The notes under the pieces: generated by a model
Database searches by the model: none
What the model was told of the DNA's origin: nothing
What the model saw: only the letters and a program-made list of their open reading frames with translations
Position numbers and translations under genes: made by a program
Shown: positions 16,550 to 25,147 of the stretch, in pieces
How the letters are laid out: the number at the start of each line of letters is the position of its first letter
Position numbering within the stretch: the stretch's first letter is position 1
Origin: Pseudomonas sp. CAN1
Lineage (GTDB): Bacteria > Pseudomonadota > Gammaproteobacteria > Pseudomonadales > Pseudomonadaceae
Direction: 5' to 3'
DNA length: 41,374 nt
Assembly: GCF_030462585.1 (NCBI RefSeq)
Contig: NZ_JASMRU010000010.1
Coordinates: 1 to 41,374 of the forward strand

Positions 16550-17572
16550 TCAATAATCATCCCGCTTACGAAACGCCCAACGCCCCACCAGCCCGGTAAA
16601 GCTCGCCACCAGCACCACCAGAATCCAGAACCCCTCCGGATCGTTGGAGAACGGAATCCCACCGACGTTCATGCCGAAGAAGCCGGCGATGATGTTGATC
16701 GGCAGCGCCAGCACCGTGACCACGGTGAGGGCGAACAGCGTGCGGTTGCTCTGTTCATTGATCTTCGCCGCGATCTCTTCCTGCAGCAGCTTGATGCGCT
16801 CACCCAGCGCGGTGAGGTCGTTGATCACCAGGGAGAATTCCTCGGTGGCCTCGCGCAGCACGCGCACGTCGTCCTCGGTCAGCCACACCGGCGGGCGGTT
16901 GAGCAGGCGCATCAGCGAACCCGGTTCCAACGCCAGCAGGCGTTGCAGGCGTACCAGCACACGGCGCATGCCGCCGAGGTCGGCGCGGCTGGCGGAGAGG
17001 CGCGAGGACAGCAGCTGGTCCTCGATGCGGTCGACGCTGATGCTGGTCTCGCGGACGATATGGGTGAGGATTTCGCCCTGATCGCGCAGCAGGTGGATCA
17101 GCAGCTCCAGCGGTGAGTTGAAGCGCTCGCCGTGCTTCACCGAGGAGCGCAGCGTGTCCACCGAACGCAGTGGCTGCGCGCGGGCGGTGATCAGCAGACG
17201 GCCGCGGGCGCAGACCCAGAGGGTGGCGACGTCCGAGGACATGCGGCTGCTGAAGTCGAACACCACGTCGTTGACCACCGCGAGCAGCGCACCATCCACA
17301 TGCTCGATGCGGGTGGAGCGCGAGCCTTCGCGCAGGGTCTCGAAGAAGTAGTCGGGCAGTTCCAGGTGCGACTTCATCCAGCGCTCGCAGGCCGCGTGCG
17401 CCAGGTTCAGGTGCAGCCAGAGGAATTCGTCCTTCGCGCGCGGCTCCTGCAGGCGCTGCAGGGCGGTCGGTGAATCGATTTCCAGGCCGGGTTGGCCGGG
17501 GCGAAAGCTGAAGCCATAAAGCAGGCCGAACAGGTCGGAATCCTGATGGTTCTGGACGATGCTGTGGTTCAT
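16550..17572 (-). CDS. CorA-family divalent cation transporter, ZntB-like
   Basis: This 340-residue inner-membrane protein has a large cytoplasmic N-domain, a long helix with charged residues (LREATEEFSLVINDLTALGERIKLLQEEIAAKINEQSNRTLF) and two C-terminal transmembrane helices. The pore motif at the end of the first is FGMNVGGIPF, where GMN is the CorA family hallmark and the GGIP extension is usual in ZntB-like members, so Zn2+ rather than Mg2+ is the likelier ion. ATG 17572 follows CGGAG at six bases; the frame is open further upstream, but that part overlaps a dispersed repeat and is not coding. The final residues (RKRDDY) are basic and cytoplasmic. Confidence 0.88.
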   Translation of the reverse strand: MNHSIVQNHQDSDLFGLLYGFSFRPGQPGLEIDSPTALQRLQEPRAKDEFLWLHLNLAHAACERWMKSHLELPDYFFETLREGSRSTRIEHVDGALLAVVNDVVFDFSSRMSSDVATLWVCARGRLLITARAQPLRSVDTLRSSVKHGERFNSPLELLIHLLRDQGEILTHIVRETSISVDRIEDQLLSSRLSASRADLGGMRRVLVRLQRLLALEPGSLMRLLNRPPVWLTEDDVRVLREATEEFSLVINDLTALGERIKLLQEEIAAKINEQSNRTLFALTVVTVLALPINIIAGFFGMNVGGIPFSNDPEGFWILVVLVASFTGLVGRWAFRKRDDY

Positions 17573-17603
17573 GGGACTCCGTGCACGCAGGTGGGATGTG
17601 CGT

Positions 17604-17667
17604 GTAGGAGCGAGCTTGCTGGCGAACCCGCACGGCACGGACTGTTCGCGAGCAAGCTCGCTCCTAC
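17604..17667. repeat. GTAGGAGCGAGC-type inverted repeat
   Basis: It has the same arms as the element at 12889-12964, with a different loop. It lies between the CorA-type gene's start and the end of the FAD oxidoreductase gene and may contain or overlap promoter sequence for the transporter. Confidence 0.75.
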
Positions 17668-17734
17668 GAAGAGCAGATTGCGCCCGCCCCTTGGTGTTAC
17701 CAGACACCCATGAAAGTCAGATGACAGCCACGTT

Positions 17735-18865
17735 TCAACCGAACAGGGCCGCGACAGTGCGCTCGCCCAGCGCCGGGCCGATGCTCATGCCCACACCGGT
17801 GTGCATCAGCACGGCGGTGATGCCGTCGGCGGCCTGCAACACCGAGAACGGACCCGGCCCGCGCGAGCCGTAGACGCCCTGCCAGCGCTCGACCACTTCC
17901 ACGCGCATGCCCAGGGTGTCCTCGGCCAGCTGCAGCATCAGCCGGTCGACGAACTCGGCGTTGAACGGCGCGGCGTCGCTGCCGTAATGGTGGGAGTCAC
18001 CGATGATCAGCTCGCCATGGGGCGTCGGGCTGACCAGCAGGTGGATGCCCTGCTCTTCCAGCTCCGGCGTCTCGCGGCGGATCTGCTCGCGCACCGCCTC
18101 GGCCTCGGGCAGGTCGGAGAAGGCGCCGTAATGCACGCAGCTCAGACCGGTGAGGATCGAATGGGCGAGGCCGAAGTCGACCTGCGGACGGGCACGCAGC
18201 ATCTGCAGGCGGCAAACCTGCGGCTCAAGCGGTGCGATGACCTCGGCCAGCAGCGTCTGGTAGTCGTGGCCGGAGCAGACGATCACCTGCCCGGCGGTGA
18301 AGGTGCCTGCCGTGGTGCGCAGCACGCCGGTGTCGACGTCACGCACCAGGGTGGAGAAGTGGAACTGCACGTCGTGCTCGCGGCGCAGGTAGTCGATCAG
18401 GCTTGACAGCGCCTCGCGGGAATACAGTTGCTGGTCGTCGAAGCCCAGCAGTGCCGCGCGGTGGTGGCGGAAGTGGCCCTGGTAGAGATCGATCAGTTCG
18501 CTACCGCGCAGCAGGCCGACGCGGTAGTCCAGCTCTTTGGCGCGGCCGGCGCAGAAGGCCTCCAGCAGGTGCTCTTCGGCTTCGGTGCGGGCGAACAGCA
18601 GCGAGCCATTGCGCCGCAACGAGAACCCGGCGCGTTCCGCCCATTGCGCCCAGATCGGCCGGCTGGCACGGGCCAGGTCCGACATCACGCCCGGCGGCTG
18701 GCCGGTGACCAGCGCTTGGCCGAAGTTGCGCACCGAGGCGCCCAGGGGCGTGGCGGTACGCTCGAAGACGCGCACGGACAGGCCGCGGCGGGCGGCGGCG
18801 TAGGCGTGGGAAAGGCCGAGGATGCCGGCGCCGACGATGGCGACGTCGCAGTGGGTCTGGGTCAT
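17735..18865 (-). CDS. FAD-dependent oxidoreductase of phosphonate clusters (TIGR03364-like)
   Basis: This 376-residue DAO-type flavoprotein has the N-terminal dinucleotide motif VAIVGAGILGLSHAYAAARRG at about 8-28 and the C-terminal FAD-contact region with HTGVGMSIGPALGE. The overall pattern fits the TIGR03364 family, repeatedly encoded beside 2-aminoethylphosphonate (AEP) genes; members have been reported to oxidise AEP or N-methylated AEP. It is the last gene of the minus-strand AEP-type uptake run. Start ATG 18865 follows AAGGAA; a start six codons upstream is possible. A 302-bp gap with inverted repeats separates it from the binding-protein gene, so it may have separate expression. Confidence 0.8.
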   Translation of the reverse strand: MTQTHCDVAIVGAGILGLSHAYAAARRGLSVRVFERTATPLGASVRNFGQALVTGQPPGVMSDLARASRPIWAQWAERAGFSLRRNGSLLFARTEAEEHLLEAFCAGRAKELDYRVGLLRGSELIDLYQGHFRHHRAALLGFDDQQLYSREALSSLIDYLRREHDVQFHFSTLVRDVDTGVLRTTAGTFTAGQVIVCSGHDYQTLLAEVIAPLEPQVCRLQMLRARPQVDFGLAHSILTGLSCVHYGAFSDLPEAEAVREQIRRETPELEEQGIHLLVSPTPHGELIIGDSHHYGSDAAPFNAEFVDRLMLQLAEDTLGMRVEVVERWQGVYGSRGPGPFSVLQAADGITAVLMHTGVGMSIGPALGERTVAALFG

Positions 18866-18893
18866 GGGTCTGGTTCCTTGCACGCAGAAGAGC

Positions 18894-19140
18894 CCCTCTC
18901 CCTAGCCCTCTCCCTGAAGGGAGAGGGAACCCTCCTCTGCCGAGAAGAATTCAGTGTTAATCCTGCTACTTCAGTGCATCGCGTGGATGCCAATGTCAGT
19001 CCGAGGCAGCCTCCAGTGGAGCGGGTACGCCTTCAGCCCCTGCACCATACTGCCCTCCTGGGCTTCAGGACTGCACCCACCTTGAACCAACACACCGGAC
19101 AGCCCCCTCTCCCTTCAGGGAGAGGGTTGGGGAGAGGGAG
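18894..19140. repeat. CTCTCCC-type inverted repeat pair
   Basis: Elements at about 18894-18929 and 19104-19140 are inverted relative to each other around some 175 bp of unremarkable sequence. This is the third occurrence of the family in the window and occupies the gap between the oxidoreductase and binding-protein genes. Confidence 0.7.
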
Positions 19141-19167
19141 CCGCCAGTGCCGAACCTCAGTCGAACC

Positions 19168-20193
19168 TTACTTCTGCGCGACCTTTTCCGATTTGCCGTC
19201 GTAGCGCTTGCGCCACTCGGCGAGGATCTCGTCGCGGTTCTTCGAGGCCCAGGCGAAGTCGTTCTTGATCAGGCGCTGTTCGTAGTCGGCCGGCAGTTCG
19301 GTCTGCGGCTTGGCGATGCCCGGCTGGGCCAGCACGGCGAAGTTTTCCTTGTACAGCTCCATGGCTTTCGGGCTGGCGGAGAAGTCGGCGAGTTTCTTCG
19401 CCGCGGCTTCATGCTGGGTGCCCTTGACGATGCCGGTGGCTTCGATTTCCCAGCCCAGGCCTTCCTTCGGCAGGACGATGTCCAGCGGCGCGCCCTGGCG
19501 CTTGAGCTGCACGGCCGGGTACTCGAAGGAGATGCCGATCGGGAACTCGCCGGCGGCGGCCAGCTTGCACGGCTTGGAACCGGAGTGGACGTACTGGCCG
19601 ATGTTCTCGTGCAGCGCATCCATGTAGGCCCAGCCCTGCTTCTCGCCGAAGGTCTGCAGCCAGGCGGAGACGTCGAGGAAGCCGGTGCCCGAGGAAGCCG
19701 GGTTCGGCATGACGATCTTGCCCTTGTATTCCGGCTTGGTCAGGTCCTGCCAGCTCACCGGCTTCTCCAGGCCCAGCTTCTCGGCCTCGACGGTGTTGAA
19801 GCAGATGGTGGCGGCCCAGACGTCCATGCCAACCCACGCCGGCGGGTTGGCCGGGTCGCGGTAGTTCTTGCCGATGGCGTCCAGGTGCTTGGGCGCGTAC
19901 TTCTCCAGCATGCCCTGCTGGTCGAGGATGGCCAGGCTGGAAGCCGCCAGGCCCCAGACGGCGTCGGCCTGCGGGCGATCCTTCTCGGCCAGCAGCTTGG
20001 CGGTGACGATGCCGGTGGAGTCGCGCACCCACTTGATCTTGATGTCCGGGTTCTCGGCTTCGAAGGCCTGCTTGTAGGCGGTCAGCTGTTCCGGTTCCAG
20101 AGCGGTGTAGACGGTCAGCTCGGTGTCGGCGGCGTGGACCTGTGCAGCGAAACCGGCAACCACGGCGGCGGCGAGGGCAAGACGTTTGAACAT
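19168..20193 (-). CDS. Putative 2-aminoethylphosphonate ABC transporter, periplasmic binding protein
   Basis: This 341-residue protein has a signal peptide cleaved near VHA-AD (residue 21) and the two-lobe fold of iron/polyamine-type binding proteins (ELTVYTALEPEQLTAYKQAFE, ADAVWGLAASSLAILDQQG, PNPASSGTGFLDVSAWLQ). Sequence style and genomic setting fit the TIGR03261 AEP-binding subgroup rather than a ferric binder. AAGGAG lies eight bases before ATG 20193. It follows the permease gene after 95 bp that contain a hairpin, a common layout for raising binding-protein expression. Ligand identity is inferred from context. Confidence 0.82.
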   Translation of the reverse strand: MFKRLALAAAVVAGFAAQVHAADTELTVYTALEPEQLTAYKQAFEAENPDIKIKWVRDSTGIVTAKLLAEKDRPQADAVWGLAASSLAILDQQGMLEKYAPKHLDAIGKNYRDPANPPAWVGMDVWAATICFNTVEAEKLGLEKPVSWQDLTKPEYKGKIVMPNPASSGTGFLDVSAWLQTFGEKQGWAYMDALHENIGQYVHSGSKPCKLAAAGEFPIGISFEYPAVQLKRQGAPLDIVLPKEGLGWEIEATGIVKGTQHEAAAKKLADFSASPKAMELYKENFAVLAQPGIAKPQTELPADYEQRLIKNDFAWASKNRDEILAEWRKRYDGKSEKVAQK

Positions 20194-20249
20194 GTGGAGC
20201 TCCTTGGCAGTGTTGGTCTCCCGCTCGGGGCGGGTTTGTCAGGGGTAGA

Positions 20250-20271
20250 GCCCGGCGCAGGAGTGCCGGGC
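20250..20271 (-). other. Intercistronic hairpin between permease and binding-protein genes
   Basis: GCCCGGC / GCCGGGC pair around an 8-base loop, with no T-run. It lies in the 95-bp spacer within the transporter operon and may set relative expression of the binding protein by protecting mRNA ends. Confidence 0.4.
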
Positions 20272-20288
20272 GACAGCGTCCAGCGGTG

Positions 20289-22004
20289 TTACGGGTTCGC
20301 GCCCGTCCTCCAGGCCTGCGAGCGGCGCAGCAGGCCGCGCGAGGCGCCGGCCAGCAGCAGCGACACGGCCGCGGAAGTGAGCAGGATCAGGGTCGACATG
20401 GCAGCAGCGCCGCCGACGTTGCCGGAGTCGTCCATGTTCAGCACGGCGACAGCGGCGAGGATGGTGTCCGGGTTGTAGAGGAAGATCGCCGCCGACACCG
20501 TGGTCATCGCCGAGACGAACAGGTAGCGGGTGATGTCCAGCAGCGCCGGCAGGCAGATCGGTACGGTGACGCGCAGGTAGTGGCGCCACAGCGGCATCTT
20601 CAGCGACAGCGCGGCGGCCTCGAACTCGCCGTCGAGTTGGCGCAGCGCGGCGGTGGCGGTCATCTGCGCGGTGGTCAGGTAGTGGGCGATGGTGCACACC
20701 ACCAGCAGCGCCATGCTGCCGTAGAACACATGCAGCGGGTTACCCGGCAGGTTGAAGAAGAACACGTAGCCCAGACCCAGCACGAGGCCCGGCACGGCCA
20801 TCGGCACGAAGCACAGCATGCGCAGCAGTTGGCTCAGCCAGCGCTGCTCGCGGGTCTTCTCGATCAGGTAGGCGCCGGTGAAGATCAGCGCGCTGCCGAT
20901 GATCGCGGTGCACGCAGCCATGGTCAGGCTGTTGCGGTAGGCCAGCCAGCCGCCGCCGGCGGTGGTGTTGAAGTCGTAGTGGTTCAGCGACAGCGACAGG
21001 TTGTACGGCCAGAACTTCACCAGCGAGGAGTACACGGCCATGCCCAGCACGCCCAGCAACACCGCGCTGATCAGTACGACGATGGTGAGGAAGGCAGCGT
21101 CGCGGCGACGCGACGGCTTGGGATGGTAGACCTGCGCGCGGCCGCTCATGGCGTCGCCCTGGCGGCGGCGCAGCCAGGTGTCGACGGCGAAGCTGAGCAG
21201 CGCCGGCAGCAGCAGGATCATGCCGATCTGCGCGCCCCGTCCGAATTGCTGCTGGCCGACCACCGCCTTGTAGGCTTCCAGCGCCAGCACCTGATAGTCG
21301 CCGCCCACCACGACCGGCACGCCGAAGTCGGTGATGGTCAGGGTGAACACCAGGCAGAAGGCGGCAAACACGCCCTGCCGCGAGGCCGGCCAGGTGATGC
21401 TGCGGAAGGCCTTCCAGGGCCCGGCGCCCATGCTGGAGGCGGCATCGAACAGGCGCGCATCGGCCAGCGACAGCGCCGACAGCAGGATCATCAGCGCGTG
21501 GGGGAAGGTGTAGATAGCCTCGCCGAGGACAATGCCCCAGAAGCCATAGATGTTGTCCGGCAGCAGGTGGCGCAGCAGGCCCTGGTTGCCGAACAGGTAG
21601 ATCAGCGCGATGCCCGGCAGCATCGACGGCGCCAGCAGCGGCAGCAGGGAAATCCCGCGCCACAGGCCCTTGGCCGGGATCAGCGTGCGTTGCAGCGCGT
21701 AGGCGAACAGGTAGGCCGCCGGCACGACGATGCACGCCACGCTGACCGAGACCTTCAGGCTGTTGCCCAGCAGCCAGTGGAAGTTGTCGCTGCGCAGCAG
21801 CTCGCCCATGGCCGCCAGGCCACCGCCCTGCCCTGCTTCGCCGCTGAAGCCACGCCAGAAGATGGCCAGCAGCGGCATCAGCACCGCGAGGGTGAGCAGG
21901 AGCAGCAGCAGGTACTTGCCGCCGCGGACGAACAGGCGATCACCCAGATCGCCGCGAATCTTGCCGGCAGTGAATGCCGGGCTGTGCTTCACCACGGCTT
22001 CCAT
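20289..22004 (-). CDS. Putative 2-aminoethylphosphonate ABC transporter, fused permease
   Basis: This 571-residue inner-membrane permease consists of two concatenated binding-protein-dependent transport domains, each with about six transmembrane helices and an EAA-type loop (first near LFDAASSMGAGPWKAFRSITWP, second near FEAAALSLKMPLWRHYLRVTVP). The fused, FbpB/ThiP-like arrangement and the neighbouring genes fit the TIGR03262 AEP permease. Its start follows the ATPase stop after one base (TGAGATG), implying translational coupling. It would deliver the ligand from the periplasmic binding protein to the cytoplasm. Confidence 0.84.
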   Translation of the reverse strand: MEAVVKHSPAFTAGKIRGDLGDRLFVRGGKYLLLLLLTLAVLMPLLAIFWRGFSGEAGQGGGLAAMGELLRSDNFHWLLGNSLKVSVSVACIVVPAAYLFAYALQRTLIPAKGLWRGISLLPLLAPSMLPGIALIYLFGNQGLLRHLLPDNIYGFWGIVLGEAIYTFPHALMILLSALSLADARLFDAASSMGAGPWKAFRSITWPASRQGVFAAFCLVFTLTITDFGVPVVVGGDYQVLALEAYKAVVGQQQFGRGAQIGMILLLPALLSFAVDTWLRRRQGDAMSGRAQVYHPKPSRRRDAAFLTIVVLISAVLLGVLGMAVYSSLVKFWPYNLSLSLNHYDFNTTAGGGWLAYRNSLTMAACTAIIGSALIFTGAYLIEKTREQRWLSQLLRMLCFVPMAVPGLVLGLGYVFFFNLPGNPLHVFYGSMALLVVCTIAHYLTTAQMTATAALRQLDGEFEAAALSLKMPLWRHYLRVTVPICLPALLDITRYLFVSAMTTVSAAIFLYNPDTILAAVAVLNMDDSGNVGGAAAMSTLILLTSAAVSLLLAGASRGLLRRSQAWRTGANP

Positions 22005-22005
22005 C

Positions 22006-23073
22006 TCAGGCGAACACCTGCAGGCTGCGGGGCGGCAGCGACACCCAGATGTCCGGGGTGCCCAGGCGTGGCATGTCTTCGGGCGCCAGCTCGGCGAGCA
22101 GCGCGTGACCCGGCAGTTGCTCCAGCTCGAAGCTCATGCGGCAGCGGTTGCCGAGGAAGGTGATCTCGCGGATCTGCGCGCGGAACAGGTTCTCCTGGTG
22201 CACGGCGGGGTTCACGCTGATCGCCTCCGGGCGGCAGAACAACCGGCCCGAGGCGCTCGGCGCCTGGCTGTGCAGGCGCAGGTTGAGGCTGCCGACGCGG
22301 GCATGGCCATCGCTGCCGCGCTCGAACGGCAGCCAGTTGCCCTGGCCGACGAACTCGGCGACGAAGGGCGTGCTCGGGCTGCTGTAGATCTCCTGGGCGG
22401 TGCCGTACTGCTCGATGCGCCCGTGGTTCATCACCGCGATGCGGTCGGCCATCAGCATGGCCTCGTCCTGGTTGTGGGTGACCATCACGGTGGTGATGCC
22501 CAGGCTCTTCTGCAGCTGGCGCAGCTCGCCGCACAGGTGTTCGCGAACGCGAGCGTCGAGCGCCGACATCGGCTCGTCGAGCAGCAGCAGCGACGGGCTC
22601 GGCGCCAGCGCGCGGGCCATGGCGACGCGCTGCTGCTGGCCGCCGGAAAGCTGGCCGGGGTACTTCTTCTCGCTGCCGGTGAGGCCGACCAGTTCGAGCA
22701 TCTCGGCGACGCGGCGACGCGCGTCGTCCTTGGATGCATTCTTTGTGGTGCGGCTCAGGCCGTAGGAGATGTTCTGCTCGACCGTGAGGTTGGGGAACAG
22801 CGCGTAGGACTGGAACAGGATGCCGTAGTCCCGCGCCTGCGGTGGCAGGTTCGACACATCGCGCTGGCCCAGGTGCAAGGTGCCTTCGTCCTGCTGCTCC
22901 AGCCCGGCGATGCAGCGCAGCAGGGTGGTCTTGCCACAACCGGAGGGGCCGAGCAGGCAGACCAGCTCACCGGCCTTGACGTCCAGCGACACGCCGTCGA
23001 GGGCGACGAACTGGCCGAAGCGCTTGCGGATGTGGCGCACGCTGAGCGGCGTGCCGGCGACGGTGGGATGCAT
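22006..23073 (-). CDS. Putative 2-aminoethylphosphonate ABC transporter, ATP-binding protein
   Basis: This 355-residue ATPase has Walker [10 protein letters not shown] (42-50), Q-loop [10 protein letters not shown], signature [15 protein letters not shown], Walker [13 protein letters not shown] and switch VTHNQDEAM. The C-terminal TOBE-like regulatory domain (from about 240) is typical of PotA/FbpC-like importers. The ATG at 23073 follows GAGGT. It is the first gene of the uptake operon, with the LysR gene about 970 bp upstream on the same strand. Assignment to AEP rather than spermidine or iron rests on the flanking oxidoreductase and regulator. Confidence 0.84.
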   Translation of the reverse strand: MHPTVAGTPLSVRHIRKRFGQFVALDGVSLDVKAGELVCLLGPSGCGKTTLLRCIAGLEQQDEGTLHLGQRDVSNLPPQARDYGILFQSYALFPNLTVEQNISYGLSRTTKNASKDDARRRVAEMLELVGLTGSEKKYPGQLSGGQQQRVAMARALAPSPSLLLLDEPMSALDARVREHLCGELRQLQKSLGITTVMVTHNQDEAMLMADRIAVMNHGRIEQYGTAQEIYSSPSTPFVAEFVGQGNWLPFERGSDGHARVGSLNLRLHSQAPSASGRLFCRPEAISVNPAVHQENLFRAQIREITFLGNRCRMSFELEQLPGHALLAELAPEDMPRLGTPDIWVSLPPRSLQVFA

Positions 23074-23256
23074 GGCGGTACCTCGTTTTCTTGTGGTCCA
23101 CGCCGCGTGAGCCGTGGCGTGAAGGAACGAGGTCCATGCTAGGGACGGATTGCGACGGCACTATTGCTAAAGGGCCAAGTGCGCCGATAGATCCATAGGC
23201 AGATTTTGGTATGGGGGCGAAAAAATTTTGGAAGTGGCGGTGTAGAGCGGTCAGAC

Positions 23257-23332
23257 GTAGGGCGCATAACCCGGAACGGGTTATCCGCCGCGGCCTCGAC
23301 GGCGGATAACGCTGGCGCGTTATGCGCCCTAC
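23257..23332. repeat. GTAGGGCGCATAAC-type inverted repeat
   Basis: The outer arms GTAGGGCGCATAAC / GTTATGCGCCCTAC enclose inner elements (GGTTATCCGCCG and CGGCGGATAAC) that also pair, giving a long branched hairpin. It lies upstream of the transporter operon in the repeat-rich stretch 23100-24040, which holds no convincing gene. Confidence 0.75.
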
Positions 23333-23381
23333 GAGCTGCCACCTTGCCCGGCACCCTGCCGTCCTTGCCGGTGAACACTTT

Positions 23382-23464
23382 GTAGGATGGCGTGGAGCGC
23401 AGCGATACCCATGCTGACGGCGCCCGGGAATTGATGGGTATCGCTTCGCTCCACGCCATCCTAC
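23382..23464. repeat. GTAGGATGG-type long inverted repeat
   Basis: Arms of about 33 bp, nearly perfect, surround a loop of roughly 20 bp. It belongs to the same family as 13018-13098 and 16034-16114. Confidence 0.8.
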
Positions 23465-23545
23465 GGTCGTGCTTCGCCGTGATTTCGGTGGGGATGGGGA
23501 CTCCGATCGCGAGCAAGCTCGCTCCTACGAAGAGCCACTCCGCGC

Positions 23546-23598
<53 letters not shown>

Positions 23599-23650
23599 CG
23601 CAAGGCTTCCAGAGAACGATCCGCACACTCCGACCGCCCCGTTCAGGAGG

Positions 23651-23854
23651 CCTCGTTGAAGCGGAGTTTCAGGGGTTGAGCGGCATGAATGCCGCGAGAG
23701 CCGCGATGGGCCAGGGATGGCCCTTCGCGGCGTGCCCCTGAAACTTCGCTTCAACGAGGGTATTTTTCGCCTAAGCGAAAAACCGGATGTCCGGGGCAAG
23801 ACTTTTTGGTTCCTTTTGTGGCGTTTGACAAAAGGGACTCGCCCGAGGGGGCGA
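23651..23854 (+). repeat. Multi-hairpin structured element, copy B
   Basis: It has the same architecture as copy A. Outer arms are 23651-23675 and 23735-23759, inner hairpins 23680-23695 and 23700-23731, then TTTTTCGC-CTAA-GCGAAAAA (about 23763-23782), GTTCCTTTTGT/ACAAAAGGGAC (23809-23838) and TCGCCC-GAGG-GGGCGA (23839-23854). Compared with copy A, paired substitutions keep pairing in three stems: T-A to G-C in the outer stem, A-T to G-C in the second, and multiple paired changes in the fifth. Confidence 0.85.
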
Positions 23855-23940
23855 AACACAAAGTCCGCGCACACGCCGAAGCGACGCGGAAACACACAAG
23901 TCAAAGCAGCAATACAGAATCAACACAGAAGCCAAGGCAA

Positions 23941-24030
23941 GCGTCGGCCCTGCCGACGGATCGCGGGCAGGGCCCGCTCCTACAGGGGAAGTTCGGTGTT
24001 GGGCGGTTCGCGAGCAAGCTCGCTCCTACA
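23941..24030. repeat. Single arms of CTCGCTCCTAC-type repeats
   Basis: CAGGGCCCGCTCCTACAG (about 23967-23984) and CGCGAGCAAGCTCGCTCCTAC (24009-24029) are arms of the dispersed palindrome families, immediately downstream of the LysR gene's stop. Confidence 0.55.
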
Positions 24031-24041
24031 GAGAGCGATCT

Positions 24042-24893
24042 CTACGCCTGCGCCAACGCCAGAAACGCACTCGGCAACCGCGCCTGCCGCCGATCCTTCA
24101 GGCAATACAGGTACTCGTCGATCAGGCTCGCGCCCTTGATCTCCAGCACGCACAACTGCGGATTATCCGGCACCTCCTGGCGGGCAATGATGCTCACCCC
24201 GAGGTTGCGGATCACCGCCTCGCGGATCGACTCACGGCTGCCGATCTCCAGCATCGAGGCCGGCACCACGCCGGCCTGCTGCAGCATCGTCTCGGTCAGC
24301 TGGCGGGTGGTGGAGCCCGCCTCGCGCATCAGCAGGCAGTGCTGGCGCAGATCAGCGAGGTTGACCGAATGCAGCGCCGCCAGCGGGTGGCTGCGGTGTA
24401 CCGCCAGCACCAGCGGATCGCTGCCCAGCACCACGCGGGTCAGGCGCGCGTCGTCCACCTGCTGCGAGGACGCGGCCAGGTCGACCCGGCATTCGATCAG
24501 CGACTCGAGCACCTGCTGGGAGTTGCCGATCTCCACCGACACCTCGATCTGCGGGAAGCGCTCGCGGAAGGTCTTGATCAGCCCGAGCACGTAATAAGGA
24601 GAGGTGGCACCAATACGCAGCGCGCCCTGCATCTGCCCGCAGTTGCGCAGGTAGAACTCGATGTCGGCTTCCTGCTGCAGCAGCGCCTCGACCATCGGCA
24701 GCAGGCGCGTGCCCTCGTCGCTCAGGGTCAGGCGGCGGCCGCCGCGATAGAACAGCTCCACCGCGTACTGGCTTTCCAGGTTGCGTATCTGGGTGGTGAC
24801 GGTCGGCTGGCTGAGGCCGAGCTTCTTCGCCGCCTGAGTGATGCTGCCGAGTTTTGCAACTCGATAAAACGCTTTCAGTTCTGCACTGAGCAT
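24042..24893 (-). CDS. LysR-family regulator of the phosphonate cluster (TIGR03339-like)
   Basis: This 283-residue LysR-type regulator has an N-terminal helix-turn-helix (about 4-62: LKAFYRVAKLGSITQAAKKLGLSQPTVTTQIRNLE) and a C-terminal co-inducer domain (about 88-283). The opening MLSAELKAFYRVAKLGSITQAAKKLGLSQPTV and its place upstream of an AEP transporter fit the phosphonate-associated LysR group. ATG 24893 gives the normal N-terminus; GAGAGG lies 12 bases upstream. It probably controls the transporter operon and oxidoreductase. An inverted repeat with LysR-box form lies upstream at 25007-25025. Confidence 0.83.
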   Translation of the reverse strand: MLSAELKAFYRVAKLGSITQAAKKLGLSQPTVTTQIRNLESQYAVELFYRGGRRLTLSDEGTRLLPMVEALLQQEADIEFYLRNCGQMQGALRIGATSPYYVLGLIKTFRERFPQIEVSVEIGNSQQVLESLIECRVDLAASSQQVDDARLTRVVLGSDPLVLAVHRSHPLAALHSVNLADLRQHCLLMREAGSTTRQLTETMLQQAGVVPASMLEIGSRESIREAVIRNLGVSIIARQEVPDNPQLCVLEIKGASLIDEYLYCLKDRRQARLPSAFLALAQA

Positions 24894-25006
24894 TTGCGTG
24901 ACCGGCCTCTCGAAAAATCTGCCAATACTTTTTCTGTACGCTGCCGGAAATTCGGCGCCAGCCCGCTGACGACGGGGCCTGCAGCGAAGCGACGAAACCC
25001 GAAAAA

Positions 25007-25025
25007 AGGTCAATGTATCTGACCT
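25007..25025. promoter_or_regulatory. Inverted repeat between the LysR gene and wecB
   Basis: AGGTCA-N7-TGACCT contains the T-N11-A core of LysR-type boxes and lies about 115 bp upstream of the LysR ATG and 123 bp upstream of wecB. It also looks like a FleQ half-site pair, but the spacing is one base too long. LysR autoregulation is the simpler reading. Confidence 0.4.
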
Positions 25026-25147
25026 GTATCACTGGCATCACCGGTTCGCGCTGGACAGCCCGATCTTGAGCGACTTTCATTGCCCTAGAAAAATCGCACA
25101 CCAAAAACCGAAGGCGGTCTGACAAGGGCACGCCCAAGGAGCTATTG

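Noticed and set aside
16300..16599. Arg-rich short open frames across structured element A (and the equivalent at 23689-24594)
   Set aside because: The two copies differ by stem-preserving substitutions rather than synonymous changes, and the translation is repetitive and basic. These are probably the spurious small proteins often predicted over this element.
20286..22163. A 625-codon rightward frame opposite the permease
   Set aside because: The permease on the minus strand has clear transmembrane domains; this frame is Gln/Arg/His-rich and reflects third-position GC bias.
25007..25025. FleQ site for the wecB-nfr operon
   Set aside because: The GTCA/TGAC arms are seven bases apart instead of six and the AAAT core is missing, so it was listed only as a LysR-type inverted repeat.
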